From positions 124,001 to 188,000 of the forward strand of contig VTFK01000224.1 in NCBI GenBank assembly GCA_009617715.1: a stretch of DNA of 64,000 nt. Direction: 5' to 3'. The notes beneath the pieces were generated by a model. That model was not told where the DNA came from. It saw only the letters and a list, made by a program, of their open reading frames with translations, and did not search any database. This document shows, piece by piece, positions 12,130 to 24,044 of this stretch (its first letter is position 1; the number at the start of each line of letters is the position of its first letter). The stretch comes from Plectrocnemia conspersa. Its lineage: Eukaryota; Arthropoda; Insecta; Trichoptera; Polycentropodidae. A program made the position numbers and the translations under genes.

Positions 12130-14665
12130 ATGCAGATTAAGGTGGTCTTGCTGGCGTTCCTTTGCCTCCAAGTGGCTTTCGCCGAGGAGTCTCCGCTGAA
12201 GAACGTTTCGGCAGAGAGCACAGAGGACAAGTCTGTCGAAGAGGTTATCCTCGTAGACACCAAAAATGACGAACCGAATGAGACTGCCGAGGAAACCGAC
12301 GTAGTCAGCAAAGGAACGGACGAAGAAGACGAGAACTCCAGATCGAAGAAATCACACTATGGAGGCGCTAATCCTTGTGCCATGCACGCCGGAGGCTACG
12401 GCGGCTGCGGCGGAGGCTACGCCGGCGTGCTGCCGGCGGCTATGGAGGCGGCGCTGGAGGATACGGAGGTTCTGGAGGATCCGGTGGACATATGAGTGGA
12501 GGATACGGAGGCGGCGCAGGCGGATCCGGTGGCTATGGAGGCGGACACGGCGGTTACGGAGGCGGTTCAGCTGGAGGCTACGAAGGTGGTTCTGGCGCGG
12601 AAGGATACGGAGGCGGTGCAGGAGCATCTGGAGGCTACGGCGGCGGTGCTGGCGGCTATGGAGGAGGCAAGAGCGGTGGATCTGGAGGTTACGGAGGAGG
12701 TGCATCTGGAGGTTACGGTGGCGGTGCCGGAGGCTACGGAGGCGGTAAAGGCGGTGGAGCTGGAGGCTATGGAGGAAGTTCTGGTGGCTACGGAGGAAGT
12801 GCTGGTGGAGGCGGTGGAGCTGGAGGTTATGGTGGTCACGAAGCTAGTTCTGGAGGCTACGGAGGTGGAGCTGGTGGAGGTGGAGGTTACGGAGCCGGCG
12901 GCTACGGAGGTTCCAAAGCCGGCTATGGTGGCGGGGCTACTAAAGCAGGATATGGAGGCGGTTCAGGTGGCTACGGAGGAGCAGCTGCAGGAGGCAAGAA
13001 AGGTTACGGCGGTGCTTCTGGAGGTGGTGGTGGTTATGGTGCTTCTAGCTCAGGACATGGAGCTACGGCTGTTTATTCTGGATCTGGAGGATATGGCGGA
13101 AAACCGGCTTCAGCTTCTCACTATAGAGCAACAGAAGCCCTAGAGGCTGCAGATGACGAAGAAAACGTCATGGCGCGTTCGGCATATGATCCAGAACCGT
13201 CTTATGATGCTCTGCCATCCGTACCAAACATGCTCCCGCATGCCAATTACAAACCAAAGAAAAGCTATGCGTCATATGGAAAGAGCACAGGAGGATATTC
13301 AGCACCGGCACCCTCTTACGAATATGGTAAATCGGCACCATCTTACGGATATGCTAAACCAGAACCATCTTATGCAGCTCCCTCGTACGGTGCACCCGTA
13401 CCGTATGCAGCACCGAGTGGCTGCGGAATTCCATTTTTATTCAGCTGTCAACCAACAATAAGTGCAGGAAAGAGCGACCCAATGCCAGCATATAGTGCAC
13501 CAGCTCCTGCATATGCACATGCTCCTGTATATGGACCAGCTCCTGCATACAGTGCTCCCGCTCCTGTATATAGTGCCCCAGCACCTGCTTACAGCGCGCC
13601 TGCGCCTGCGTATGGAGGTTCTGCTCCTGCGTATGGAGGTTCTGCTCCTGCGTATGGAGGTTCTGCTCCAGCTCCATCTTATGGAGGCTCAGCTCCAGCT
13701 CCATCTTATGGGGATCCGCTCCATCTTATGGGGGTTCTGCTCCTGCTCCATCTTATAGCGCATCCGCACCCGCTCCATCTTATGGAGGATCCGCACATCC
13801 ACCATCTTATGGTGGCTCAGCACCTGTTGTATCTTATGGTGGTTCGGCTCCAGCTCCATCCTATGGAGGCTCAGCTCCTGCGGGACCTTCGAAATCTTAT
13901 GGAAGTTCAGCACCAGCACCATCTTACGGCGGATCCGCTCCCGCTCCATCTTATGGAGGTTCAGCGCCCGCTCCATCTTACGGAGGCTCAGCACCAGCTC
14001 CCTCATATGGAGGCTCTGCTCCTGCACCATCTTATGGAGGCTCAGCACCTGCTCCATCTTATGGAGGTTCAGCTCCGGCGCCATCTTATGGAGGTTCAGC
14101 TCCAGCGCCATCATATGGAGGTTCGGCTCCGGCGCCATCATATGGAGGTTCAGCACCTGCTCCATCTTATGGAGCACCATCCAAACCTTACGGAGGTGCC
14201 TCCGGATCATCATACGGATCCTCAGCACCATCGGGTTCTTCTTATGGCTCGTCTTCACCTAGCTATGGACAACCCTCGGCTCCGTCATATGGAGGTAAAC
14301 CAGCACCATCGGGTTCTTATGGCTCGTCTTCACCTAGCTACGGACAACCCTCGGCTCCGTCATATGGAGGTAAACCAGCACCATCGAAACCTAGCTATGG
14401 AGGCGGATATTCCAGTCCGGCGCCATCGAAGGGCTATGAAGGTGGTTCATCGTATGGAGGTTCATCGGGTGGTTACGGAGGCGACAGTAAACTAGGAACT
14501 GACGCTTACTCAAGCTCCTCTTACAGAGAATCAGCGAACGCAGAAAGCGACAAAAAACCATTGGCTGATGAGCACGATAAGCAGAGAGCATCAGAAAATG
14601 AAGACAAAGCAGCAGCTTCAGATAGCGACAAAGCCGTTCACGGAGAAGCGATGAACAGTCAATAA
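12130..14665 (+). CDS. Gly/Tyr- and Ser/Ala/Pro/Tyr-rich eggshell-like protein with a vitelline-membrane-type motif (two frame breaks)
   Basis: A secreted structural protein of about 845 residues if read through two breaks. Frame 1 gives a signal peptide (MQIKVVLLAFLCLQVAFAEE), an acidic spacer and the first GGYGG units. Frame 3 (about 12428-13713) gives a long GGYGGGAGG domain, then an acidic/SYAS spacer, then SGCGIPFLFSCQPTISAGK near 13425. Frame 2 (13715-14665) gives about 20 GGSAPAPSY repeats and a charged Ser/Ala-rich tail ending at TAA 14663-14665. The FLFSCQP core resembles the vitelline-membrane (VM) domain of insect eggshell proteins, although the third Cys usual in that domain is absent. 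Both breaks look like loss of one G: GGCGTGCT near 12427 and a four-G run at 13710-13713. Repeat register is perfect on either side. An ovary/follicle role is inferred from the motif; a cuticle or silk-like protein is the alternative. Confidence 0.75.
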
Positions 14666-14888
14666 ACATAAATTAGAGATTTTTTTTTCAATCCCGGCAC
14701 ACAAGATAGACACGGACATAGACATTTTGGCTAACGATAAGGATAACTCAATAAATGTTTAGTTTTTAACTATTTATTTAAATTATTTTTTTGTACATTT
14801 ATATATTTAAAAAAATAAATAAGCATCGATTATCATACATATATGTTTTATTTATGTTCAAATCAATCACTGGCATTTTTTGTATGGC

Positions 14889-15728
14889 TTAATCGAACCA
14901 GATTTTTCTGCACTTTCCTAACACATCTTTTCTAAAGCCATCTGGACAATTTTCTGTTGGAGGTACACGAATGATGCCGTTGTTGACGTTTTCTACCATA
15001 TTCATTTTTTCTGTGGACGTTTCTTGGACCTTGGAAGAAGAACAAATTGTATTGTAATAAGTAGTGAATTTTAAAGCCAATAAAATCAAAAATAATAGAA
15101 CAATTAATTATAAACTTTAATATTATTATATAACAATTAAAACTATTTTTTCATGAATAAACCATGAAAAAATTATCTTGTAGCCTATAAACAAACTCAA
15201 CAAATAATACTATAATTATTTAGCCGTTCTCAAACTATAACAGACAATCAGATATCGGTTAATGTAACACAATTATAAAAAATCATATTAAGACAAATAA
15301 AACGTCTCATTTTCTGAAAATCAAAATTAAAAGTTGAATTTTTATCATATTTTGATACATATGAGTATTTTTAAAATCGTGTTATATCGAAAAAAACTAT
15401 CATGATAGATCAGTAGTGGAATCAATGACACCTAAAAGATTTGGGCTTGATACCCATTTGAAACCTTATGTTTTTATAATTTCTGAATTAGTGACTATTA
15501 TTTAATTATATTCAAGGCACATTGGGATCAAACTGTTGGGTCTACAAATAAATAAATTTAAAACAAGTAAAAAAAACTCACGTTCACGTCGATAACATTT
15601 TCCGTAAATGTTTGTTCGACCTCATTCGGAATAATATCTTTTACCGGTCTCAAAAACCACCTCTTTGATTGGACGAAGGAGACGTTAAGAAGTACAAAAA
15701 CAATAAGTAAAAAATTGAAGATCTTCAT
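14889..15728 (-). CDS. Two-exon secreted peptide with a C-terminal CPDG...GKCR motif
   Basis: Exon 1 is 15728-15582 (49 codons) and starts with a signal peptide, MKIFNFLLIVFVLLNVSFVQ. It ends at AAC|GTGAGT. Exon 2 is 15029-14889, beginning after a TTCTTCCAAG acceptor in the same phase (0) and ending at TAA. The product is 95 residues with a mature part of about 75. It ends in ENCPDGFRKDVLGKCRKIWF, the two-Cys motif that recurs in variant form at the ends of the proteins at 30045, 31462 and 45454. A minus-strand TATA-like TTTATATAG (15827-15819) and an ATCAGA initiator near 15782 sit upstream. It is convergent with the eggshell-like gene, 223 bp apart. Function unknown; a small disulphide-bonded secreted factor is the likely class. 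Confidence 0.75.
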
Positions 15729-15818
15729 GATGTGTAGTATATAGCTTCGTTAAACTTCGACAAAGACAACTTCGTTCTGATTTATCAGCAAATCGAATGA
15801 CGAATTTTTCAAGTACTG

Positions 15819-15827
15819 CTATATAAA
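15819..15827 (-). promoter_or_regulatory. TATA-like box for the 15728 gene
   Basis: Read on the minus strand, TTTATATAG precedes an ATCAGAAC initiator-like site by about 40 bp and the ATG by about 95 bp. Confidence 0.5.
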
Positions 15828-15828
15828 T

Positions 15829-16776
15829 ATTCGCAGATTATTTGTACTTCCTTCCCAAACGTAAACGGATAGTAGAAGGATTTAAAGGTGCTTATCATAC
15901 CTATTTCATGATAACAACTCAATTCGAATAAAATTACGCGCAATTCTATATAAATGTATAACTGTGCTATTGAAAAAAATATAACCATCCGGATGCTTAG
16001 GATTTTAAAAATCAATAGTAAATGTTAAATATGATTCGATCAAAATATTTGGAACAAATGCTACAAATTACTTATTATATTATTAAATTGCTACCATTAA
16101 AATATTTTACCACAAACTACGATAATGCTATCATAATGTTGTAATATTAAAGGATATATTAAATAATTAATTGGCAAGTTAACAACTGTTATATAATATA
16201 ATTAGTCTCGTCGAAGGGTTGAGTTTATCGCAAAGCACATAAGTAAATACATTTATTTGTATACAATATTTACTTTTAGTTTCGTGGAGTAACATAGGTT
16301 TCTGTTACTATGTATCATAGTATGATAACAATCGACGAAAAACTGTTTATATTTTTTATGTAAGCGTAACTGTCAATTTTAATGCGTCAATTGATAATTT
16401 TCCTGTTGAGCAGGATAATTTTTCCAAAATGTGTTTCCGATAAATCACATTTTGTTGGATTAGTGTTCCTAATCTCATGAAAAAATATCGATGTTTAATA
16501 GTTAATATCTGTGTTTATTAGGGAGTTATCCAATAATCATGTTGTTACATGCAGTGCTTTTAAATAATAATTTAATAATTAGGTAACACAAAAAAATGTG
16601 TAAATTCCCTACCAGCAGCTTGAGAAAATGCTTTTCAAAGTACACCCATTGAAATGACTCGAGGGAATCATATCCCAGCAAACATTGTAGGAATTTTATG
16701 GGAAATAAAAATGGATAATATTTATATATATCCTTATTAGCCGTTTTTTATTATTTTTTTACATCTTGCAATTTAA
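15829..16776. other. AT-rich intergenic DNA
   Basis: No gene or structured repeat recognised before the SINE copy at 16777. Confidence 0.45.
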
Positions 16777-17083
16777 TCTGACAGGCCTATGCCCAATGCG
16801 TTACACAAGGTCAAATCTGTACCAAATGGGTAATTCAATCAGACATAATGAATACCTACAATTAAGTTTTAACCATCAGACTTTTTAATTTAGGAATCAG
16901 TGACATCTATATAAATAATTATGAATTATTATCATTATTATCTTATATGTATTTTAATTTATTATCAATAGATGTCACTTTGCAGCTATGGCCGGTTTTT
17001 AATAAATAAAAATTCTGCTGCCATGGCTCGAACCTGCGACCTCTATGTTACCAGTCTAGATCTTACAAACTACGCTATTCCTA
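16777..17083 (-). mobile_element. tRNA-derived SINE, copy 2
   Basis: Full-length relative of the 3118-3406 element. The minus-strand head near 17083 carries GGAATAGCGTAG and a B-box-like GGTTCGAGCC. The tail near 16777 carries CTGTCAGATTAA. A TATAAATAATTATGAATTATTA segment lies in the middle, as in copy 4. Confidence 0.75.
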
Positions 17084-17506
17084 TCCTGATCATTTTAAAT
17101 TAATATGTTACTTTTACAATCATGTTTTTAATCCATTAAAATCATTGTTAGAAATTTTACCCATATATATTACTTTCTAAATATTACCCACAAATTTCAC
17201 TTTCTAAAATTGCATTTAGTATATTTTTTGTGTTAATAATTCACATCGTTTAGTGACTCTTTACACTATTATGTAGTGTAAGGAGTTATAAAATCATATT
17301 TTAAGCGGAATATTTTATTTGAATATTAAAAATATCTACTCATAATAATTAGTCGAGTTTTGCTGCTCAGTGTTGGCATATATTGAATTTCCAGTCCAGG
17401 TCAAAGGCATTAAAATCGTGCCATCGTGGTGAAAACGCTCAATTATCAATCGTATATATATTAGAGTTTTTAGTATAAAATTAACAGTGAATCGAATGAA
17501 GCACAT

Positions 17507-17750
17507 CTCAACCGAATTTTGACCAATAGAAGAGCGCAAAAAACAATTATCTCTTCTCAGAAGTCAAAAATTCACGTCAAAAGCAATAAAATCGTGTCGA
17601 CGACGTCGCAGTGGGGAACGCTCGGTAACGAGCGTTCCCACTGCGACGTCGTCGACACGATTTTATTGCTTTTGACGTGAATTTTTGACTTCTGAGAAGT
17701 GATAATTGTTTTTGCGCTATCCTATTGCCCAAAATTTGGTTGGAATATAC
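17507..17750. mobile_element. Foldback MITE family F, copy 2 (near-perfect palindrome)
   Basis: Two arms of about 115 bp are near-perfect inverted copies: GAAGTCAAAAATTCACGTCA and the GCAATAAAATCGTGTCGACG block recur inverted. They meet at a centre of GAACGCTCGGTAACGAGCGTTC near 17625. It has no ORF. Compared with copy 1 the arms are longer and symmetrical, so it is probably younger. Confidence 0.8.
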
Positions 17751-18768
17751 TTTAATCAGCCCTCTTATATTAGAAATTCATATTAATATCGGTAAGGATA
17801 ACTAACATATTTTAAAAACATTGTGTAATATCGAAATGCAGACAAACTGTGGAGCAATATGTGAGATACGATGTCTTCCGCTTGTTTTTCTCTGAGAGAT
17901 GAGTTGTCTTAGTTTGTAATTTGGACTTGACCTAATGATAGTTTTGAAACTGTTGTAGTTTTAGAACTTTCATTCGGTTAGGTTTGCGTTTGAACAGCAA
18001 ATGAACGTTTCGCAACTGTCAAATTGAGCTTCATAGACATTTTAGAGCAGCATCAGTTAATTTATATTTTCGCTAGTAGAAATATATATCTATCGGTTAA
18101 TATGTATTTGGACTTTCCTGGTAAATATATATAACATATAACAAAAAATTAAAAAAAAAAATTTTTTTACATTGCATGTAAATAATTATTACTACATATG
18201 GAAAAGTCAGACAAACTATATTTTCACTAGTAAAATATATATCTACTGGTGAAAATGTATTCCGATATGATTTTACTAAAATCTTAAAAATATTTTCGGG
18301 ATAGATTCGAGATTGTTTTTTCTAGATTTTTTTAGGAATAACCACATGAAACTAAATGTATTATTTATTTATTTTCCCGCATTAAATCTAATTGTCAAAT
18401 TATCGATTAAAATTTATATAATTCAGCTAGTGCTGTAGTTGATTTTTCGTTATTTTTTTGTGTTCTTCCTTAGGTATTCGATTTGAACATTCAGATCGAA
18501 TACTTAAATTTACTGCTACTAATTTACTTTGAATATTTCCTTCTATGTCTCATATTTTTTAAACCTTCAAAAATCAATAAAGTTACTAATAATTTGAAAA
18601 TTATTGCGTACTTTGTAGCTCAAAAAACTAGAATCTGTCCCTTTGAATAATAATGTTTATTGTGAAAGTATTACATAGAAAATGGGTGCTTTTGAAGGCA
18701 ATGTTCCGCTCCTTTTATTTCTTGTATGTATAAAAAGGGCTAAAGGATAATTTTCTTCAAAATCCTGT
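17751..18768. other. AT-rich intergenic DNA
   Basis: It contains a GTTAGGTTTGCGTTTGAACAGC stretch (17976-17997) that also occurs in the MITE at 25034-25230, so part of this stretch is repeat-derived. No gene. Confidence 0.45.
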
Positions 18769-19040
18769 CTAATAACAAGATGAACTTCGCTTTGCTATGA
18801 TTACAGACAATATGACCATATTCGAGGACGCTGGAACTAACGTTTCGTGCTGAATGCGAATCGGAAATACATTGTTAATGCACTCCGCATAACGAAACAG
18901 TATCCTCGACGGATTATCGTAAACTTTGTCGATGTGCATACTAAATCTCCATCCTTGCTCGAACATCACTCCCAAGTCCTCGGCGGAAGATTTTCTGATT
19001 AAAAAACTTCCGCTTAAACTGTAATTTTTCCTCTCTTCCT
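18769..19040 (-). mobile_element. LINE reverse-transcriptase fragment (minus strand)
   Basis: The minus strand reads DLGVMFEQGWRFSMHIDK, then a short run on PSRILFRYAE, which matches the pattern DLGV-F-F--HID---NKASRMLGF of the region just after the catalytic core in jockey/CR1-type LINE reverse transcriptases. It is short, lacks the upstream catalytic part and ends at a stop. Confidence 0.6.
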
Positions 19041-19065
19041 CCAGACAAGAAAATCTTGAAACATT

Positions 19066-19758
19066 TTGACTAGAGAAACTTCCACTAAAGATCTCGAAAT
19101 CACTTTTAGGAGCAATTGGAGGTTCTGTGATAAGTCTTCCAAGATGCTTGACTTTGTTATGAGGAACAATTTAACGATCCGTCAGTTATTCGCGACCTTA
19201 GTTCGTAACATTCTTGAATCGGGATCTATAATTATGGATTCAAAAAATGTTTTTAAAATACATTTATAAAAGGATATTTACTTATTATCCCTTCTTATAT
19301 ACCAGAGCCTTTTTTTAGGAGTGTTGGGATACGCTTTGTTCTCGCAGAAAGTTGTATATCGCTAAGCATTTCTTCAAACTACTGAAAAATGCCGTCGACA
19401 ATACAGATATTTTCGAGAAATTTCAGTTTTGGGTTCCAGCACGTTTTCGAGAACCACGATCGCGTCCTCTTTTGATGATCGTTGGGGCTAGCACGCTTAT
19501 GGCTGACGCCATCCGGCTCCGTAATACGCTGGCATTGTACATTGACCTGTTTAATGTCAGCTATGAGGAGCTGGTCTGGTTCTTATCATTTAATTTTGAT
19601 ATTTTATGATTTTTTTGTTTGCTTCTTGTATTATTTTAATTACATATATTTTTGTGTATTAAAATAATACAATTCTTGATTACGACCATCGTGACGCATT
19701 GGGGTAACCTGTTAGGTTACAATGGTTTTAATTAAATTTAAATACATAAATAAATTTA
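19066..19758 (+). mobile_element. 5'-truncated jockey/CR1-like LINE, copy A
   Basis: Degenerate C-terminal part of a LINE ORF2 followed by its 3' UTR. Peptide fragments include SSKMLDFVMRNN, then LFATLVRNILESGSI, and further on RNTLALYIDLFNVSYEELVW. The 3' end is CGACCATCGTGACGCATTGG with GTAACCTGTTAGGTTAC, then a TTTAAATA-rich tail. Related 3' ends occur at 29206-29416, 49080-49352 and 62335-62384. It contains several stops and frame changes, so it is dead. Confidence 0.75.
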
Positions 19759-20642
19759 AATTAATTTATTGTATCTGTGACCAACTCGCATTTAACAAAA
19801 ACGAGGAATATAAAACTTTTTATTCGAAATTGTTTATAAATGGTGTTTTACGATTTTTCACAGATGGCCAGCACAATCCATTTCGACTACAAAACTTATT
19901 TTAAAAAGTGAACATGACACTTTTTATATAAGGTTTTCAATTGTAAAACAATAGTCTAAATGGATTCAAGTCCAGGTCTTTACAGTAATAGTCATTGACT
20001 TATTACAACAAAATATTACGAAAGTATAGAAATTTAGTATATTTTTATATTATGTTAATGTAAATATCCTAATAATATTGATTATTTATTACCATGTCAG
20101 ATTAACCGAATTTACGTCATTGTATAATAAATATCAGGAAGCAGCTTACTAGCAAAATGCGTCAATATTAGAAGATACACAAGTTATCCTCATCATGTAT
20201 TGTGAAACGTTATCGCAGACAAACCTGATTTTCCTCTTATACCTTTATACGTATATAGTGTAATATACGACTGTTCCTACGTCAACGTTGCCACTTTTTT
20301 ACAAACATTTTTCGTTTAAATTTAGCAGTCTCGTTTCGGCGTCCGTTATATAAATCGCCCGCCATCTCTTCGCAGCATCAGACGACTCTGGTGCTAAACG
20401 AAATTCTAAGAAGTGAACAACATTTGTTGACCGACAATTCACTGATTGACGGTAGAGTGAGCACATCACCGGCGCGTGACCTCTGCTGTGCCACACAAAC
20501 GCGACTTGGAGGTGGCAGAGTCGTCCATTGTTCGCCGCGGCTGGCCGACGTCACTTAAATATGTTCAAATAGAAAATTGAGTCTATTATCCCATTAATCA
20601 CAATCGTGTCGATCGTCGGTGGCCCTAAACTCAGTGTTAATC
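19759..20642. other. Spacer and promoter region of the first HAYP-repeat gene
   Basis: AT-rich until about 20290, then a markedly GC-richer stretch that runs to the gene. A TCAGTG initiator-like site is at 20630, only 13 bp before the ATG, so the true start of transcription may lie further upstream. No separate gene is supported. Confidence 0.4.
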
Positions 20643-22277
20643 ATGAAGTTACGCGGGGTCCTTGTGGTGTGCCTGCTCGCGTTCGCCCTTTCGACTGTGA
20701 CGGAAGCTCGTCGCAAATCAGGAGGAAGTCGCAAAACATCAACCAACTCCAGGAGACCTGCCTCGTCAGATTCGAGTAATAGTGGATTGGCTAGCCTCAG
20801 TTATCCGGGGTACAATTCTGCTCCGGCTAAGAAGCAGCCTGCGCCGCCTAAGCAGGACTCTATAGGATGGAACGTGCCCAAGAAAGAAGCTCCTCAATCT
20901 CATGCGTATCCTGCATCGAGCGGCGGATTATCAGGCGCCCAGAATAAACCAAGTGGCTCTCAAAATCAACCCGCATATCCTGCTTCTAACAGCGGCTTAT
21001 CAGGCGGTTCTCAAAATCAACCTGCATATCCCGGTTCTAACACTGGTCTATCAGGCGGATCTCAAGCGCATGCATATCCTGCTGCTAGTGGCGGTCTATC
21101 GGGCACTCAGACTGCAGGATCACACGCATATCCTGCTAGTGGTGGCACACAACAACACGCATATCCTGCAAGTAATGCGAATCAACAGCACGCTTATCCT
21201 GCCAGCTCAGGATTATCAGGAACAAACAAGGCAGGAGCATCTCAAGCTCAACCTGGCAATAACCCGCCGCCGTACTCTCAATCGAATCCTAGCCATCAAG
21301 GCAATCCTCCCGCATATTCACCCAATCAACAACACGGTGGTTATAATCAGCAGCAAGGTGGGTACAATCAGCAACCCGGCGGGTATAATCAGCAACCCGG
21401 TGGTTATAATCAACCCCATGGAGGATTCGGAGGACCTCCTTCTCCTTACGGCCAACCAAATCATGGCGGTTATGGCGGTGGTTTCCCAGGATACGGAAAC
21501 ATGGGAGGCTTCGGTGGATACGGAGGTATGGGAGGCTATGGTTACCAGAAAAAATCGAGCTTCTTCAGCGGAAACACATTCGGAGCCATCCTAGCCGGTC
21601 TTGCAGTTTGGAATCTAGCGCGATCCGGCTCAAAAACTACCAATAATTATTATTATAACAACGCCTCAACAGGCGGAGGAGGTAACAATAATAATAACAA
21701 CAATAACAATCGAGATGAACCGGAATTACCAATCGATCCCATATTGGAGCACTTATCCAATTGCACGTTAACTATAACCAGCGGCGAGAACACCGACGTG
21801 ACACTCATCCCTTGCGTAATAGTATCATCCTTCGCCTCGAACGCTGAAACTGTCAAAAGTCTAAATAAAGCAGCCGAGGATAATAAAGACGGATTGAACT
21901 GCTTATTGACTATGATATTCAAAAACGATACTGAGATGAAGGTCAAGATGCCTTGCGCCGAATTATCGAAGAATGCGCCTAAAAACATAACAGAAGGGAA
22001 CGGAGAAGCTCAGCCGTTGCAGCAGAATCAAAATTGTACACCGCCCGTTTTGACCGAGGAGCTGCAGCCAGCTGATTCAAGTAATTGCAGAATCGCTCCA
22101 GGGCCGAATCCAGTCGGAATTACCTTGGATGTGATACCGCTAAGTAGTACGACGGTCGAGGCTAATACCACGACGACCGTGAAGCCAACTACGTCTACGA
22201 CAACAGAGGCGAACGAAACAACGACAAATTCTGATGATATGACGACCGTCATCAACACTACAAAAGCAGCGGAATAA
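20643..22277 (+). CDS. Secreted HAYP/GLSG-repeat prion-like protein, paralogue A
   Basis: A 544-residue single-exon protein; family unrecognised. I start at the ATG at 20643 because it directly opens a signal peptide (MKLRGVLVVCLLAFALSTVT). The order is: basic Ser-rich region; a SIGWNVP block; repeated (S/Q)HAYPAS-SGGLSG units (about residues 85-205); NQQPGGY repeats; a Gly/Phe/Tyr-rich stretch; a hydrophobic segment AILAGLAVWNLARSG; an Asn-rich linker; two Cys-pair modules, NCTLTITSG...LIPC and NCLLTMIFKN...KMPC; KNITEG; and a Thr-rich, probably O-glycosylated tail. Paralogue B at 26435 has every one of these parts in the same order. The layout recalls vertebrate prion proteins (repeats, hydrophobic core, disulphide-bonded region) but I see no evidence of homology. 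Likely extracellular or surface-associated. Confidence 0.88.
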   Translation: MKLRGVLVVCLLAFALSTVTEARRKSGGSRKTSTNSRRPASSDSSNSGLASLSYPGYNSAPAKKQPAPPKQDSIGWNVPKKEAPQSHAYPASSGGLSGAQNKPSGSQNQPAYPASNSGLSGGSQNQPAYPGSNTGLSGGSQAHAYPAASGGLSGTQTAGSHAYPASGGTQQHAYPASNANQQHAYPASSGLSGTNKAGASQAQPGNNPPPYSQSNPSHQGNPPAYSPNQQHGGYNQQQGGYNQQPGGYNQQPGGYNQPHGGFGGPPSPYGQPNHGGYGGGFPGYGNMGGFGGYGGMGGYGYQKKSSFFSGNTFGAILAGLAVWNLARSGSKTTNNYYYNNASTGGGGNNNNNNNNNRDEPELPIDPILEHLSNCTLTITSGENTDVTLIPCVIVSSFASNAETVKSLNKAAEDNKDGLNCLLTMIFKNDTEMKVKMPCAELSKNAPKNITEGNGEAQPLQQNQNCTPPVLTEELQPADSSNCRIAPGPNPVGITLDVIPLSSTTVEANTTTTVKPTTSTTTEANETTTNSDDMTTVINTTKAAE

Positions 22278-23783
22278 CATCGAAATCAATGAATCATCGT
22301 TAGTTTCTCCGAGTTTCTAACGCGTCATTTTGTACTAGATAATTCCATCGTTTACAGTTTAGTTCAGTTCCTCGAGTTGTAGTGAAAGTTGACAACAACA
22401 AAAAAACACAAGAAAAAAACGTCACGACTCACTGACGTCACTGTAATAAATGAAAAGTATTATTAATTATAACAATAAGTATTATTAATCGTAATTTTAA
22501 TTTTTGATATTATTTGTATAAATAAGTATCATTCCTATATGCATGATTTTATGATATTATTTTCACTATTGTGTTTGTATTTGTACATATCACTTTAAAT
22601 ATACGTATTAATTGTTTAAAACAAATTGAATCGTTTTATTTATTTCTAAATATGAATTACAAAGTACAAGATTTTTGTCACAAAGATAAGATAACTAGAT
22701 TTATCTGTGGAATCTCAGTCATAAGGTATGTATGATTATTATTTTCCTCATTTATATTTATAAGTGTATTTTTATGCTCTATTAATTGACATTTATATGA
22801 CTTATTAATTGATTATTTTAAAGCCAAATTTTAGATTCTAGATTGTGTAAAACATATTATGAGCGTTTCTTAAAAAAAAAAAAAAAAAATAATCTAGTAC
22901 TAACAAATTTGCTTAAAATTAATTAAATACGTACATACATCAATATGTATATAAACGCGATGATCCTTGTGTAACGCTTAAAGTTAAGGGTGAAATATTT
23001 TTTTTATTAAGGGTTTTTAAAACATTCACAATTTTTCAACAATTTTTTTATATTTAAAAATTCATAAGTCAGCTAAATCTGCTTTAAATTAATTATATTT
23101 GTATTAAATATCATAATATTATTATTTATTTTATTCATTTATTTAGCTTAATATAGGTATTTTTTAACTAAGCATACATATATTATAATATATAACATAA
23201 CCAGAAAATAAAAAAATAAACAGAAAAAAAGACTTTAAATTATAATTTATTTCTTAGTGGGTCCTAGGAATATTATTATACAAATTCATATCTCCTTACA
23301 TTTCCCTGGCCGTATCCATTTTTTTATACCTACATTTCCTTAATTTTTATCTATTTCTAGTATTAAATCTTTGTACATATTTATTTCTTATTAAATACTT
23401 TTACAACTAATATGTACCTTTAATTATGTATATATAAAAATATAATTTTATTAAAAACTTAAAAATTATTGTTAATTGAAAAAAAATTTGCTAGTACTAT
23501 TTTAAATTTTAAAAATAACAAAAACATCTCACTTATTACTTAAAAAATATATAAATAGCAAATTTCCATTTTAATAATTTTAATAAATAGTACGTAGCCC
23601 AACACTTATGATAATTTATTATAAGTAAAGAGTGGAATAAAATATTTTAATAATGGTTAACTTAGCTTTTTTGTATATTTTTACTATAAATTTCACTTTT
23701 ATTAATTTAAATATCTAAAATCGTTCAATCAGCTTAAAGTTATTTATCATTGTATGTATTTATATATATATACATATACATTG
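22278..23783. other. 3' flank and AT-rich spacer
   Basis: Poly(A) signals of the preceding gene are near 22445. The rest is very AT-rich with an A17-type homopolymer around 22873 and no gene. Confidence 0.45.
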
Positions 23784-23840
23784 ATATGTTTATGTCAGCT
23801 ACGAGGAGCTGGTCCGGTTCGTATCAAATAATTTTAATTT
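23784..23840 (+). mobile_element. LINE 3' fragment
   Basis: A short copy of the ATGTCAGCTACGAGGAGCTG block seen in LINE copies A and B, immediately left of the (TA)n tract. Confidence 0.5.
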
Positions 23841-23883
23841 TATATGATTTTTTGCTTTTTTCTATGTTTTATTTTAATTAGAT

Positions 23884-24014
<131 letters not shown>

Positions 24015-24044
24015 GTTGAATGCGTTTTCATGGAGAAATATTTG

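Noticed and set aside
12352..14258. Several long open frames overlapping the eggshell-like gene on both strands
   Set aside because: They are shadows of its GC-rich repeats; only the frame with GGY, then SAPAPSY register, is coherent with the signal peptide and stop.
20619..20642. An upstream extension of the HAYP-repeat protein starting at a GTG
   Set aside because: GTG is not a normal eukaryotic start; the ATG at 20643 opens a clean signal peptide.
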